Positions 16,617 through 26,258 of a DNA stretch of 45,231 nucleotides are shown here, one piece after another. The notes under the pieces are model-generated. The model did not search any database. It saw nothing but the letters and a program-made list of their open reading frames with translations, and was not told where the DNA came from. The translations under genes were made by a program, and so were the position numbers. Numbering within the stretch: the stretch's first letter is position 1; each line of letters starts with the position of its first letter. The stretch comes from Deltaproteobacteria bacterium (GTDB lineage: Bacteria > Desulfobacterota > Syntrophia > Syntrophales > UBA8958), in the NCBI GenBank assembly GCA_029561465.1, contig JAKQIZ010000021.1:1-45231 (forward strand). Direction: 5' to 3'.

Positions 16617-17540
16617 ATGAAGATATTTGCCGACATTACCAAGACCGTGGGGGGAACGCCCCTGGTGGAGCTGCGGCGCCTGTCCGCCGGGGCCAGGGCG
16701 CGGATCGTCGTCAAGGTGGAATCCTTCAACCCCCTGTCCAGCGTAAAGGACAGGATCGGCGTCGCCATGATCGACGCCGCGGAAAAAAGCGGTCTGCTCC
16801 AGTCGGGATCGGTCCTGATCGAGCCGACGAGCGGCAATACGGGGATCGCCTTGGCCTTTGTGGCCTCCGCCCGGGGTTACCGTCTGATCCTTACCATGCC
16901 GGACACCATGAGTCTGGAACGGCGGCAGCTCTTGGAGATCTTCGGCGCGGAACTGGTCCTGACGCCGGGCGGGGAAGGGATGAGCGGGGCGGTGTGCAAG
17001 GCGGAGGAGTTGGCGGGGGCGATTCCCGGCGCGGTCATGCTTCAGCAGTTCCAGAACCCGGCCAATCCAGAGATCCATCGGAAAACGACGGCGGAAGAGA
17101 TCTGGAACGATACGGACGGCGGGGTGGATATCCTCGTCGCCGGCGTAGGCACGGGGGGGACGATTACGGGGATTGCCGAGGTCATCAAAGAGCGCAAGAA
17201 GGGTTTCCAGGCCATTGCCGTGGAGCCGGAAAGCTCCCCCGTCCTTTCCGGCGGCAAGCCGGGACCCCATAAGATCCAGGGTATCGGCGCCGGATTCATC
17301 CCCCGGGTACTCAATCGGGGGATCATCGATGAGATTGTAAAGGTCCGCAATGAAAATGCCGGCGCCATCGCCCGGCGCCTGGCCAGGGAGGAGGGGATGC
17401 TGGTAGGCATTTCCGGCGGCGCCGCCTTGTGGGCCGCCCTGGAGGTGGCGAAACGGCAGGAGAATCAGGGTAAACTCATGGTGGTCATTCTTCCCGATAC
17501 GGGGGAACGGTATCTTTCCACCTGGTTGTTCAAGGAGTGA
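16617..17540 (+). CDS. cysK: Cysteine synthase (O-acetylserine sulfhydrylase)
   Basis: Makes cysteine from O-acetylserine (product of CysE at 6048) and sulfide. The 307-residue PLP enzyme has the lysine motif SSVKDRIG (about 41-48), the substrate loop PTSGNTGIA (64-72), the phosphate-binding GTGGTITG near 178 and SGGAALWA near 264. An AAAGGAG site precedes the start, and it follows metY by 27 bases, so the two are cotranscribed. The end converges on pcnB with a 69-base gap and no clear terminator. Confidence 0.94.
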   Translation: MKIFADITKTVGGTPLVELRRLSAGARARIVVKVESFNPLSSVKDRIGVAMIDAAEKSGLLQSGSVLIEPTSGNTGIALAFVASARGYRLILTMPDTMSLERRQLLEIFGAELVLTPGGEGMSGAVCKAEELAGAIPGAVMLQQFQNPANPEIHRKTTAEEIWNDTDGGVDILVAGVGTGGTITGIAEVIKERKKGFQAIAVEPESSPVLSGGKPGPHKIQGIGAGFIPRVLNRGIIDEIVKVRNENAGAIARRLAREEGMLVGISGGAALWAALEVAKRQENQGKLMVVILPDTGERYLSTWLFKE

Positions 17541-17609
17541 GATTCCGGGACGACGGATGAAAAATCGGAAGCAGGAACCCGGCGTGGTGGCGAGGAGTGC
17601 TACCGGGAA

Positions 17610-18998
17610 TCAGCCGGTCGCATCCGCCGAGGCCGCTGCGGGTACGGCGGCCTTCCGGCGCCGGGGGCGGCGTCTCCGGCTCCTTTTCTTCCGGGCGTCT
17701 GCTTCCGGCGCCGGGGTGTCGGCATCCGCCGTCCCGGTGATTTTTTCCGGTGGAACGCCGGCCAGGAAGGCATCCCACCATTCACGGGCAGCCTGTCCTT
17801 CCCCCTGGACTGCCGTCGTCATACGCAGGTACTCCAGGGCCTCCGCGAATTCCTGCCGGCCGGACAAGGCCGTGGGGCGCCGCGGCGGCCGGCGGCGGAG
17901 CACCTGCTGCATGGCTAGGATGCGTCGCAGATGATCGCCGATCCGGGCCGGGACGGTTACGGTGTTGCCCAGTTCCATCAGGGCGGCGCCGCAGGCGCTG
18001 TCCAGGGCCTGCTGGAAGGGGATTCCTTCCCGGTGGCCCGCCAGGGCCGCTTCTTCCAGGGAGGGACCGAAGAGGGCTGCCAGGAGGAATGACGGCGTGG
18101 GGGGCATCTCGCTTTGCCGCCGCTGGTCCAGGTAATCGAGATTGGCCCGCAGCCGGCGCCGGTAAACCTCGTCGTCGGCAAGCCGGCGGTCAACTCCCGG
18201 TAATAGTGCCGCCAGGAGGCCGCTTTCCTCCAGCAGACCGAGGACCCGGCCCGCCGAGCCCAGCAGGAAGAGCTTTTGGACCTCTTCATAAAGCCGGGCG
18301 GGGGACGACCGGGAAATGGTGGGGGCGAGGCGACGAATCACCTCCCAGGCGGCTGGTTCGAGAGCGAAGTCGTGGGAGGCGGCGAAACGAACCGCCCGGA
18401 GCATGCGCACCGGGTCTTCCGTGAACCGGACCGCCGGATCGCCGATGGGCCGGATGATCCGATCCCGGAGATCACGCAGACCGGTGGAATAATCGATGAC
18501 GGTGAAATCGGCGATGTTGTAGGCCAGGGCGTTGATGGTGAAATCCCGGCGGAGGGCGTCCTCCTCCGGCGTGCCGAAGACGTTGTCCCGGAGGACCACG
18601 CCGTTGTCGTCCTTGAGGTGCCGGGGGTGGCCGGCGACGGCGCCTTTCCCCTCCCCGGTCCCCGGCCTCCCTTCCTCTTCGCTATCTTCGGCGGGGCCGT
18701 CGGCGCGGAAGGTGGAGACTTCCAGGATCTCCTCCTTGAAGTGGAGGTGGGCCAGCCGGAAGCGGCGGCCGATGAGGCGGCAGTTCCGGAAGAGCCGCTT
18801 GATCTGGCCGGGGGTGGCATTGGTGGCGATGTCGAAATCCTTGGGGGTCCGTTTCAAGAGCAGGTCGCGGACGCACCCCCCGACGAGATAGGCGATGAAG
18901 CCTTCGTCACGGAGCCGGTAGAGGGTGCGCAGGGCATAGGGGTTGATCTGCTTCCGGGAGATGTTGTGCTCTTTCCTGGGGATGATCCGTGGCGCCAT
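17610..18998 (-). CDS. pcnB: Poly(A) polymerase / tRNA nucleotidyltransferase family (PcnB-like)
   Basis: Adds A residues to RNA 3' ends, or repairs tRNA CCA ends; the class II nucleotidyltransferase fold makes the two hard to separate. Near the N terminus is the signature YLVGGCVRDLL and KDFDIATNATP with the metal-binding Asp pair; RRDFTINALAYN and the helical RNA-binding region follow. The C terminus is a long Arg/Lys-rich tail (about the last 35 residues) ending DATG, as in PcnB-type proteins. The ATG at 18998 is preferred over 19010 because GGAG sits six bases ahead of it. The last 26 codons are duplicated at 5080-5189. Confidence 0.85.
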   Translation of the reverse strand: MAPRIIPRKEHNISRKQINPYALRTLYRLRDEGFIAYLVGGCVRDLLLKRTPKDFDIATNATPGQIKRLFRNCRLIGRRFRLAHLHFKEEILEVSTFRADGPAEDSEEEGRPGTGEGKGAVAGHPRHLKDDNGVVLRDNVFGTPEEDALRRDFTINALAYNIADFTVIDYSTGLRDLRDRIIRPIGDPAVRFTEDPVRMLRAVRFAASHDFALEPAAWEVIRRLAPTISRSSPARLYEEVQKLFLLGSAGRVLGLLEESGLLAALLPGVDRRLADDEVYRRRLRANLDYLDQRRQSEMPPTPSFLLAALFGPSLEEAALAGHREGIPFQQALDSACGAALMELGNTVTVPARIGDHLRRILAMQQVLRRRPPRRPTALSGRQEFAEALEYLRMTTAVQGEGQAAREWWDAFLAGVPPEKITGTADADTPAPEADARKKRSRRRRPRRRKAAVPAAASADATG

Positions 18999-19135
18999 GA
19001 TCCGCTCCATAGCACAATCAGGGCTAAAAGGACAACGTTCCTCTTGATGTTTTAGGGTAAAAGTGTTAGCCGGAACGGGTCTCCATTCCAGTTAATGGCT
19101 CCTTGAACCGGGAGGTTTCCTATCCGAAACGCTCA

Positions 19136-19151
19136 TGACGGTATGCCGTCA
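19136..19151. other. Short hairpin between pcnB and the nuclease gene
   Basis: TGACGG (19136-19141) and CCGTCA (19146-19151) flank a four-base loop in the 284-base divergent gap. No convincing promoter boxes were found around it; it may be an operator. Confidence 0.3.
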
Positions 19152-19282
19152 CAAAGGGGGGTGAACCTTATCGGTCTTTGCAGGGGTCGAAAAAGGATTT
19201 TCATGGCTTACCTGGCACCAATCCCCGTCCGTCGTCTGCCGGTCCCCGCCGTCAACCGTCGGGGCGTTCCTCCGGAGGGGGC

Positions 19283-20545
19283 ATGATCCGGTTCATTCAC
19301 GCCGCCGACGTGCATCTGGACAGCCCCCTGGTGGGCCTGGAGCAATACGGCGACACGCCGGTCGAAGAGATCCGCGGGGCCACCCGGAGGGCCTGCGAAA
19401 ATCTCGTCGCTCTGGCCATCAAGGAAAACGCCTCCTTTGTCATCCTCGCCGGCGACCTCTATGACGGGGACTGGAAGGATTACAACACGGGGATCTTTCT
19501 TGCCCGCCAGATGGCCCGCCTGAAGGGGGCGGGCATCCGGGTCTTCATCGCCGCCGGGAACCACGACGCGGCCAGCCAGATAACCAAATCACTGCAACTG
19601 CCCGATAACGTTTACGTCTTTTCCCATCGAAAAGCGGAGAGCATCCCCCTGCCGGAGTTGAATGTGGTCCTCCACGGCCGGGGATTCGCCGAACGAATCG
19701 TCTCCGACGACGTAACCCGGAAATTTCCCCCGGCCCGGCCCGGAATGTTCAACATTGGGGTTCTCCATACCAGCCTGACCGGCCGGGAGGGCCATGACGT
19801 CTATGCCCCCTGCACCCCCGACGGACTGCGCGGCCGGGGCTACCAGTACTGGGCCCTGGGGCATGCGCACCGCCACGAGGTCGTGGCCCGCGATCCGTGG
19901 ATCGTTTATCCCGGCAGTCTTCAGGGACGCCACATCCGGGAGACGGGGGCCAAGGGGTGTGTCGTCGTCCGGGTCGAGGACGGGGAGGTGCGGGAGGTGC
20001 GTCACGAGCCGGTGGACATCCTGCGCTGGTCCCCGGTGGAGGTTGACGCCACCGGGACGGCGGGCCCCCGGGAAGTGATCGAACGGGCCCAGCGGGCCCT
20101 GGCGCAAGAGTGGGACCGGCACGGCGGCCTGCCGGTGATCGCCAGGCTGCTCATCGCCGGTGAAACCCCCGCCCACGCCTCTTTCCGCGCCCACCCCGAG
20201 CACTGGGAGGCGGAGTTCCGGGCCGCCGCCCAAGAGCAAGGCCACGGGCGGCTCTGGCTGGAAAAGATCCGGTTCGACACCCGGCCGCCCGCGGCGGCGG
20301 CGGGGTGGGAAGGCGACGAGGCGGTGGCGGCGATCCTGAAGGAGCTGCGCCTTCTGGCGGCAGATCCAATGCAAGCGACCGGTTTAATTGAGGAGATTAG
20401 TCAGTTGCACCAGAAGCTGCCGCCGGATTTGCTTCCGGGGCCGGGGGGCGGTGACCCTGGCGATGCGCGGCGGCTGGCGGACATCCTTGCCGAGGCCCGG
20501 GATCTACTGGAATCGCGCCTCCTCCGGGGAGGAGGGCCGGCATGA
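19283..20545 (+). CDS. SbcD/YhaO-type metallophosphoesterase
   Basis: DNA repair exonuclease subunit of the Mre11/SbcD group. The 420-residue protein has the calcineurin-like signature DVHLDSP (9-15), GDLYDG (about 51-56), GNHDAAS (about 86-92) and GHAHRHEV (about 186-193), all metal ligands. The start at 19283 follows GGAGGGG and gives the family N terminus MIRFIHAADVH. It overlaps the next gene by four bases (ATGA), so the pair surely acts together, as YhaO with YhaN or SbcD with SbcC. Confidence 0.9.
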   Translation: MIRFIHAADVHLDSPLVGLEQYGDTPVEEIRGATRRACENLVALAIKENASFVILAGDLYDGDWKDYNTGIFLARQMARLKGAGIRVFIAAGNHDAASQITKSLQLPDNVYVFSHRKAESIPLPELNVVLHGRGFAERIVSDDVTRKFPPARPGMFNIGVLHTSLTGREGHDVYAPCTPDGLRGRGYQYWALGHAHRHEVVARDPWIVYPGSLQGRHIRETGAKGCVVVRVEDGEVREVRHEPVDILRWSPVEVDATGTAGPREVIERAQRALAQEWDRHGGLPVIARLLIAGETPAHASFRAHPEHWEAEFRAAAQEQGHGRLWLEKIRFDTRPPAAAAGWEGDEAVAAILKELRLLAADPMQATGLIEEISQLHQKLPPDLLPGPGGGDPGDARRLADILAEARDLLESRLLRGGGPA

Positions 20546-23500
20546 GGATCATGACTCTCCACCTGAAGGCCTACGGCCCCTTCACGGACGCCCGCTTGGA
20601 CTTTGCCGGGGATCTTCCCGGCCTCCACGTCGTCCACGGGGCCAACGAGGCGGGGAAAAGCTCCGCCCTCCGCGCCCTGACGGACTTCCTCTACGGCATC
20701 CCCGAACGGACCCGCGACGGTTTTCTCCACGGCAACGACCAGTTGCGGATCGGCGGGACACTGCGCCTGGCGGACGGCCGGGAGGGTTCCTTCGTCCGCC
20801 GCAAGGGCAGAAAGAACACCCTGCTGACGCCCGATGAAGGCGGGGCGGTGGACGACCGGGAACTGGCGCTGTTTCTGTCCGGGGTGAGCCGGGAGATGTT
20901 TGCCACCATGTTCGGCATCGATCACGAGGAACTCGTCCGGGGCGGAAACGAGCTCCTGACCCAGCGGGGCCGGGTGGGCGAAGCGCTGCTGGCGGCGGCC
21001 ATCGGGTCCGAGAAGTTCCGCGCCCTCCTCAAGGAGTTGGAGGAAGCGGCCGCGGAACTCTTCCTCCCCCGGGCCTCGAAACCGCGCATCAACGCCGGAC
21101 TGGCGGAATTCAAGGCCTTGCGGGACCGGGCGCGCCGGGAATCCCTGCCGGCCCGGGAATGGGACCGGCACTGGACGCGGCGTCGGGAACTGGTCGCGGA
21201 GGTACGGCGGATCGATGGAGAGATCGGGGCGCGGCAGGGGGAGCGCCAGCGCCTGCTGCGGATAGGGCGGGTGCTGAAGGGACTGGCCGAAAGGCGGGAA
21301 CTCATCGCCCGGCTGGCGGCCATGGGCGAGGTCCACATCCTGGCGGCGGATTTCCCGTCCCGGCGGGCCGCGGTCTTGCGGGATTGGGAGCATGCCCGGG
21401 AGGCGGTGGCCAGGGCCGGAGACCGGCTGGCGAATCTGCGGGCGGTCTGCGCCAAGTTACCGCCGCCGTCGTCGCTCCTTGCCGAGGCGGTCCTGGTGGA
21501 TGAACTGCAACAGGACCTGGGGAGCCATCTCAAGGCCCTCCGGGACCGGCCGGATCTGGAGGGCCGCCTGCGGCAGATGCGGAACGACGCCCGGCGCCTC
21601 ATGGAAACCATCGGCATCGAACCCCGGCTAGAATCGGTGGGGGAGATCATCCCCCAGGTCGAAAGGAACCGCGCCCTGGTCACGGAACTGGCCCGCCGTC
21701 ATGAGGCGGTCCTGACCTCCCTGAAAAAGGCGGAAAAAACGCTGGAAAGAAGACGGCGGGATCAGGAGGAGACGGAACGGGAGCTGCGGGGCCTTCCCGA
21801 AGGGGGAGATCCCGCCGCGCTGCGGGAGGCCGTACGCGTCGCCCGGAAGGAGGGAGATCCGGACGGCGAGCTGTTCAAGGCGCGAAAGGCTCTCCAGGAG
21901 GCGGAGGGGAAGGCGCAGCGCACCCTCGCCGGTCTCGGGCGGTGGCGGGGGGATATGGAAGCGGCCCTCATCCTGTCGGTGCCGGCCAGGGAAAGCATCG
22001 AGCGTTGCGAAGGGGAGTGGCGGCGCCTCGAAGAGCGGCGCCGGGAAATAGAGCGGGCGGCGGGGGAAAACGCCGCGGAAACACTGGCGGTGCGGAAGAA
22101 ACTCACGGGTTTTGCCCTGGCCGGCATGGTGCCCACGGAGCAGGATCTGGAGGTGGCCCGCCGCCGCCGGGAGGAGGGTTGGCGGCTGATCCGCGGACTT
22201 CTGGCCGGCGACGCCCGTAACGAAGATGGGGAGCGCCGCTTCCATGCCGATCTGCCGCCGCCGGAGGCCTACGAAGACGCCGTCACCGCCGCCGACGACA
22301 TCGCCGACCGCCTACGCCGGGAGGCGCAGCGCGTCCATGTCCTGGCGGATCTCCGGGCGGCGGACGATTCCCTGGCGGAGCGGCGGCGGCAACTGGAACG
22401 GGAAACGGCGGAACTTGTAGCGCAGGAGAAAAAACGGGACGACGACTGGCACGCCCTCTGGGCCCCCGGCGGCATCGAGCCGCTCTCGCCCCGGGAGATG
22501 GCCGCCTGGCTGTCGTCTTTTCACGCCCTCCGGGAAGAGATCCTCCGGGCGCAGGCCGCCCGGGAAGAACTCCTTGCCCTGGAGGCCCGGCACGCATCCA
22601 CCTGCGCCAGTCTCCGGGAGGCCTTGCGGCCCTTGCGGCCCGAACCGCACCGGAAATCGGAACTCTTCCGGGACCTCCGGGAGGAGGCGGAACACCATCT
22701 GGAGGTCCGGACCGAGCGGAACCGCCGCCGGGGGGAGATGAGGCGGCAGATGGACAGGCAGGCCGGACAGGTCCGGGAGGCGGCGGGGGAAAAGGAAACC
22801 GCCCGCGCGGAACTGCGGGACTGGCAGGAGCGATGGCGGGCCGCCATGACCGGACTGGGTCTGTCGCTGGACACCCCGCCCGCCCCGGCGCTGTCCGTTC
22901 TGGATCAGTACACCGCCCTGTTCGGCCAGACCAAACAGATTGCCGACATGGACCGGCGTATCTGGGCTATCAACGAAGAGGCCAGGCGGTTCACCGAGAA
23001 AGTGGCGGAATTCGTCCGGCGCCGGGTTCCGGAATACGCCGCCTGCCCGCCCGAGGAGGTGGTCCGGCGTTTGAAGCAGGAGGTGGACGGGGCGCGACTC
23101 CGGGAGAAAGAGAGACAGAACGGGGCCAAACGGGTTCGGGAGGCGGAGGAGGAGCTGCGGGCGGCGGCGACGGACTTTCGGGTGAAGGAGCAACGGGTCG
23201 CGGACCTGTTGAAGGAGGCCCGGTGCCGGGAGACGTCGGAATTCGAGGCCGCGGAGGCCCGCTCGGTGGCCTGCCAGGGCTGCCGGGAGCGCCTCGCCGC
23301 GGTGGAACGTTTTCTCCTGGAAAACGGCGACGGCCTGCCGGTTACCGTGCTGGAAGCGGAGGCCGCCGCCGTGTCTCCCGATGAACTGCCGGCGGTCCTG
23401 ACCGAGGTGAACGGGCGGCTTGAGGAACTCCAGTCCCGGCGCCAGGAGCTGAATACCGAAATCGGAGAAGAAAACGCGGAGCTGCGGCGCATGGACGGAT

Positions 23501-24048
23501 CTTCCGCCGCCGCGGAAGCGGAGGAGCAGGTCCAGGCCGCGCTGGCCTCCCTGCGCGGCGACGTGGCCCGGTACACCCGGATCCGGGCGGCTTTCCACCT
23601 CCTGAAAAACGCCATGAACCGCTACCGGGAGAAGAATCAGGCGCCGTTGCTCCTCCGGGCCGGGGAGCTTTTCGGCCGGATAACCGCCGGGGCCTTCCCG
23701 CGCCTGATGACCGACATCGGTCCCGAGGACGAGCCGGTGCTCATGGGGGTACGGAGCGACGGCGCCCGCCTGGGCGTGGAAGGCATGAGCTCCGGAACCC
23801 GGGACCAGCTCTACCTGGCCCTGCGCCTGGCCACGGCGGAGACCTATTTCCAGGGGGAACCGCTGCCCTTCATCGTGGATGACGTCCTGGTGAACTTCGA
23901 CGAGGAACGGACGGCCGCCACCCTCCGGGTCCTCCGGGAAATGGGCCGGCACACCCAGGTGATCCTCTTCACCCACCACCGCCATCTGGCCGCGCTGGCC
24001 GAGGAGCTGGCCCAGGCGGGGGCGGGGGTGGCTGTCCGTAAGCTCTGA
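20542..24048 (+). CDS. SbcC/YhaN-type SMC-like ATPase
   Basis: Large coiled-coil ATPase partner of the upstream nuclease. The 1168-residue protein has an N-terminal AAA domain with Walker A GANEAGKSS (about 33-41), long Arg/Glu/Ala-rich coiled coils (about 180-480 and 560-1030), and a C-terminal ABC half with signature GMSSGTRDQLYLAL near 1082 and Walker B PFIVDDVLVNFD near 1111. No CxxC zinc hook was seen mid-coil, which favours the YhaN class over SbcC/Rad50. Walker B carries Asp-Asp rather than Asp-Glu. It likely processes DNA ends in repair. Confidence 0.88.
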   Translation: MRIMTLHLKAYGPFTDARLDFAGDLPGLHVVHGANEAGKSSALRALTDFLYGIPERTRDGFLHGNDQLRIGGTLRLADGREGSFVRRKGRKNTLLTPDEGGAVDDRELALFLSGVSREMFATMFGIDHEELVRGGNELLTQRGRVGEALLAAAIGSEKFRALLKELEEAAAELFLPRASKPRINAGLAEFKALRDRARRESLPAREWDRHWTRRRELVAEVRRIDGEIGARQGERQRLLRIGRVLKGLAERRELIARLAAMGEVHILAADFPSRRAAVLRDWEHAREAVARAGDRLANLRAVCAKLPPPSSLLAEAVLVDELQQDLGSHLKALRDRPDLEGRLRQMRNDARRLMETIGIEPRLESVGEIIPQVERNRALVTELARRHEAVLTSLKKAEKTLERRRRDQEETERELRGLPEGGDPAALREAVRVARKEGDPDGELFKARKALQEAEGKAQRTLAGLGRWRGDMEAALILSVPARESIERCEGEWRRLEERRREIERAAGENAAETLAVRKKLTGFALAGMVPTEQDLEVARRRREEGWRLIRGLLAGDARNEDGERRFHADLPPPEAYEDAVTAADDIADRLRREAQRVHVLADLRAADDSLAERRRQLERETAELVAQEKKRDDDWHALWAPGGIEPLSPREMAAWLSSFHALREEILRAQAAREELLALEARHASTCASLREALRPLRPEPHRKSELFRDLREEAEHHLEVRTERNRRRGEMRRQMDRQAGQVREAAGEKETARAELRDWQERWRAAMTGLGLSLDTPPAPALSVLDQYTALFGQTKQIADMDRRIWAINEEARRFTEKVAEFVRRRVPEYAACPPEEVVRRLKQEVDGARLREKERQNGAKRVREAEEELRAAATDFRVKEQRVADLLKEARCRETSEFEAAEARSVACQGCRERLAAVERFLLENGDGLPVTVLEAEAAAVSPDELPAVLTEVNGRLEELQSRRQELNTEIGEENAELRRMDGSSAAAEAEEQVQAALASLRGDVARYTRIRAAFHLLKNAMNRYREKNQAPLLLRAGELFGRITAGAFPRLMTDIGPEDEPVLMGVRSDGARLGVEGMSSGTRDQLYLALRLATAETYFQGEPLPFIVDDVLVNFDEERTAATLRVLREMGRHTQVILFTHHRHLAALAEELAQAGAGVAVRKL

Positions 24049-24104
24049 AATTATTCCGAGGTCGGGGGAATGACGGCGCTTTCATCCCGAGGCCGTTTTC
24101 AAAT

Positions 24105-24119
24105 TATGTAAATTACATA
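24105..24119. other. AT-rich 15-base palindrome
   Basis: TATGTAA-A-TTACATA is a perfect 7-base inverted repeat in the AT-rich gap (24049-24227) where base composition drops. It could be a regulator site; the only gene near is the small membrane protein, transcribed toward it. Confidence 0.25.
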
Positions 24120-24227
24120 GCTCTTAACTATATGAAATCATTGAGCGAAAACGGATATTGCGGGTACGCGCGGGTTTCGAGGTTTTTTCGGTTAATAAAT
24201 AACAATATCAATAAGATATTCTTCAAG

Positions 24228-24419
24228 TCATTCGTCTCTTCGCGTTGCATAAGTTAGAGAATATAGACCGAAAATGATAATATTGTAGCCGATGAATGCA
24301 ATTGCGATTCGAGTAATGCCGAGGGGATATTGAGGGGCAATTATCCTTACAATCGCTACTCCCGATAAAGCGATACAAGTCCCGATGATCCACCACCAAT
24401 GACGTTTTGTCTTGAACAT
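24228..24419 (-). CDS. Small two-helix membrane protein, unknown
   Basis: A 63-residue open frame with two hydrophobic segments (about 9-27 and 36-56), charged ends (MFKTKRHWWW and YATRRDE) and normal residue use for an inner-membrane peptide. I do not recognise a family. No good ribosome site is visible, which lowers confidence. It lies downstream of the decarboxylase beta gene on the same strand, beyond its terminator. Confidence 0.4.
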   Translation of the reverse strand: MFKTKRHWWWIIGTCIALSGVAIVRIIAPQYPLGITRIAIAFIGYNIIIFGLYSLTYATRRDE

Positions 24420-24486
24420 GATTTTAGCGATATAAGAAAATCCGGTAGAGAAACGCGGGTCTGCTCACGCCGCCGACTCTTTGTTT

Positions 24487-24522
24487 AAAGAAAAACGGGG
24501 GAGGACACGAACGTCTCTCCCC
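24487..24522 (-). terminator. Intrinsic terminator of the decarboxylase beta operon
   Basis: On the minus strand GGGGAG (plus 24517-24522) pairs with CTCCCC (plus 24498-24503), followed by C, G and a T-rich run (TTTTTCTTT). It lies about 70 bases past the beta-subunit stop. Confidence 0.65.
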
Positions 24523-24591
24523 TCTGATTTTCTATTCCGGTTTATTAAAAGACAAATATTAATACTTTTACATCTTTGTACCGTGAGTCTT

Positions 24592-25938
24592 CTATCCAAG
24601 TATTCCTATGAAGACACCACCGGCGATTGCCGCACCGATAGCACCCGCGACATTTGGTCCCATGGCGTGCATCAGCAAAATGTTCTTTGGGTTCTCTTTC
24701 TGACCCATTACCTGAACGACCCGAGCGGACATGGGGACGGCAGAGACACCGGCCCCTCCGATCATCGGATTGATTTTTACCTTCAGGAAGAGGTTCATAA
24801 ACTTGGCGAGAAGCACGCCTGCCCCGGCTGCGGAGGCAAATGAGATAACGCCCAGGACGAGAATCAGAAGCGTCTTGGGTTGCAGAAAATTCTGCGCCGG
24901 CATTGACGCACCGATGGCAAGGGTCAGAAAAATGGTGATGAGATCGACAAAGGTCGTTTGCGCGGTTTTTCTCAGTCGTTCCGTAACGCCACATTCCTTG
25001 AAGAGGTTTCCTACCATGAAACATCCCATCAGGGCGGCGGAGGTGGGTACGATCAGAATGACTATAATCGCTGTGATCAAGGGAAAGACTATCTTTTCCA
25101 CCTTCGAAACCTTTCTGAGTGACGGTTTCATGAATATTCCCCGTTCCTTCTTCGTGGTCAGGAGCCGTATTACGGGAGGAATGATGATGGGAACCAGTGC
25201 CATGTAAGAATAACAAGCGACAGCGGTAGCCCCGATGATATGTGGAGCGAGCACGGAGCTGACATAGATGGTTGTAGGTCCTTCAGCTCCCCCAATGATC
25301 CCGATGGAAGCCGCTTCCGGAAGGGTGAATCCAACGAAAAGCGCCATGAAGAATGCCAGGTAGACACCGAATTGCGCCGCGGCCCCCAGGAGCAGTGTTT
25401 TTGGATTGGCAAGCATGGGGCCGAAATCGGTTAGAGCGCCCAGGCACAGGAACATCAAGGGAGGCAGAATCTGCCACATCACACCGTACTGAAAGATTCG
25501 GGAAAGAAGCCCTACAGGACGTGAAGGATACACTGCCTGGTCGGTCTGCTCCATCGTAAAGATGGAGGCCACCACTTGCCCTTTTTCAACATGCTGTCCT
25601 TTTTCAACAATCAATTCGCCGACCCGTCCGAAGACGGGGGCGACGACCTCGCCCGAATCAAGCTTGCATATGACGCTACCCTTATCGAATCCTTTCCCCT
25701 CCTGTGTTGATATCTCCATTACCGTGCCAGCCTGAGGAGCCTTCAGCCTCATTTCGTAGTCCATCATTCCCCCGAGGGGCAGGTTGACCAGAATCATCCC
25801 GAATCCGATGGGAACCAGCAACAGGGGTTCCATATCCTTGGCGATTGCCAGATATATTAGTATCAGTGCTATTACAATCATCAGCGCGTTTCCCCAGTAA
25901 AACAGCGGGAACCCTGTCTCCATTAATCCAAAAAGCAC
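24592..25938 (-). CDS. Na+-pump decarboxylase beta subunit with inserted barrel-sandwich domain
   Basis: Membrane carboxybiotin decarboxylase subunit (OadB/GcdB/MmdB family), which couples decarboxylation to Na+ export. The 448-residue protein aligns with OadB at IAKDMEPLLLVPIGFG (31-46), LTDFGPMLANPKTLLLGAAAQFG (169-191), GIIGGAEGPT (213-222) and NPMIGGAGVSAVPM near the C terminus. Two features are odd. The loop after helix 2 is replaced by a lipoyl/biotinyl-like barrel-sandwich (about 65-130) that lacks an MKM lysine. Also, the Na+-site Asp of GGADGP is Glu219. The GTG start at 25938 follows AAGGAGG by seven bases. Alpha and biotin-carrier subunits are encoded at 39007 and 37427. Confidence 0.88.
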   Translation of the reverse strand: MLFGLMETGFPLFYWGNALMIVIALILIYLAIAKDMEPLLLVPIGFGMILVNLPLGGMMDYEMRLKAPQAGTVMEISTQEGKGFDKGSVICKLDSGEVVAPVFGRVGELIVEKGQHVEKGQVVASIFTMEQTDQAVYPSRPVGLLSRIFQYGVMWQILPPLMFLCLGALTDFGPMLANPKTLLLGAAAQFGVYLAFFMALFVGFTLPEAASIGIIGGAEGPTTIYVSSVLAPHIIGATAVACYSYMALVPIIIPPVIRLLTTKKERGIFMKPSLRKVSKVEKIVFPLITAIIVILIVPTSAALMGCFMVGNLFKECGVTERLRKTAQTTFVDLITIFLTLAIGASMPAQNFLQPKTLLILVLGVISFASAAGAGVLLAKFMNLFLKVKINPMIGGAGVSAVPMSARVVQVMGQKENPKNILLMHAMGPNVAGAIGAAIAGGVFIGILG

Positions 25939-25968
25939 GTCCGTTCCTCCTTAAAAATTTAACAGTAA

Positions 25969-26103
25969 CTACTTTTTGCCACCGAAAAATTTCTCGGTGA
26001 TTACTCGTGTCAACTCTACCGTTATCATGAGCAGAATCAGGATGCCAAACACCAAGCCGAATCCACCCACCGCCGTTTTTATCGACAAGTCCCAGTCAAT
26101 CAT
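25969..26103 (-). CDS. OadG/MmdD-like small decarboxylase subunit
   Basis: A 44-residue frame beginning MIDWDLSIKTAVGGFGLVF, with one transmembrane helix (about 12-30) and a charged C-terminal tail ending FFGGKK. This matches the single-span gamma (OadG) or delta subunits, which assemble Na+-pump decarboxylases and whose genes commonly sit beside the beta gene. It ends 30 bases before the beta GTG start. An in-frame ATG seven codons upstream (26124) is an alternative start. Assignment rests on topology and position. Confidence 0.65.
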   Translation of the reverse strand: MIDWDLSIKTAVGGFGLVFGILILLMITVELTRVITEKFFGGKK

Positions 26104-26229
26104 ATCAACACAAACCCCTTTCATCCGGGCACGCCGGAACCATCAATAACCGATCGGCCTTGATCCTGCTTTGCCGAACCTTACCGCCGACCTTGACAAA
26201 TTAATAAGAAGCCGCTTCCGACGGGGTGA

Positions 26230-26258
26230 TATATAGAGGCGTAATTTTCTCAAGTCAA
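26230..26258 (-). promoter_or_regulatory. Promoter of the decarboxylase gamma-beta operon
   Basis: On the minus strand, TTGACT (plus 26253-26258) and TATATA (plus 26230-26235) are separated by exactly 17 bases, about 130 bases before the small-subunit start. The rest of the divergent gap 26104-26466 holds GTTGCACAAC (26303-26312), a possible regulator half-palindrome, and an AAGGAG site for the next gene. Confidence 0.6.

Noticed and set aside
22312-23985. 557-codon minus-strand frame opposite the SMC-like ATPase
   Set aside because: Mirror of a coiled-coil coding region rich in GC codons; no recognisable motif.
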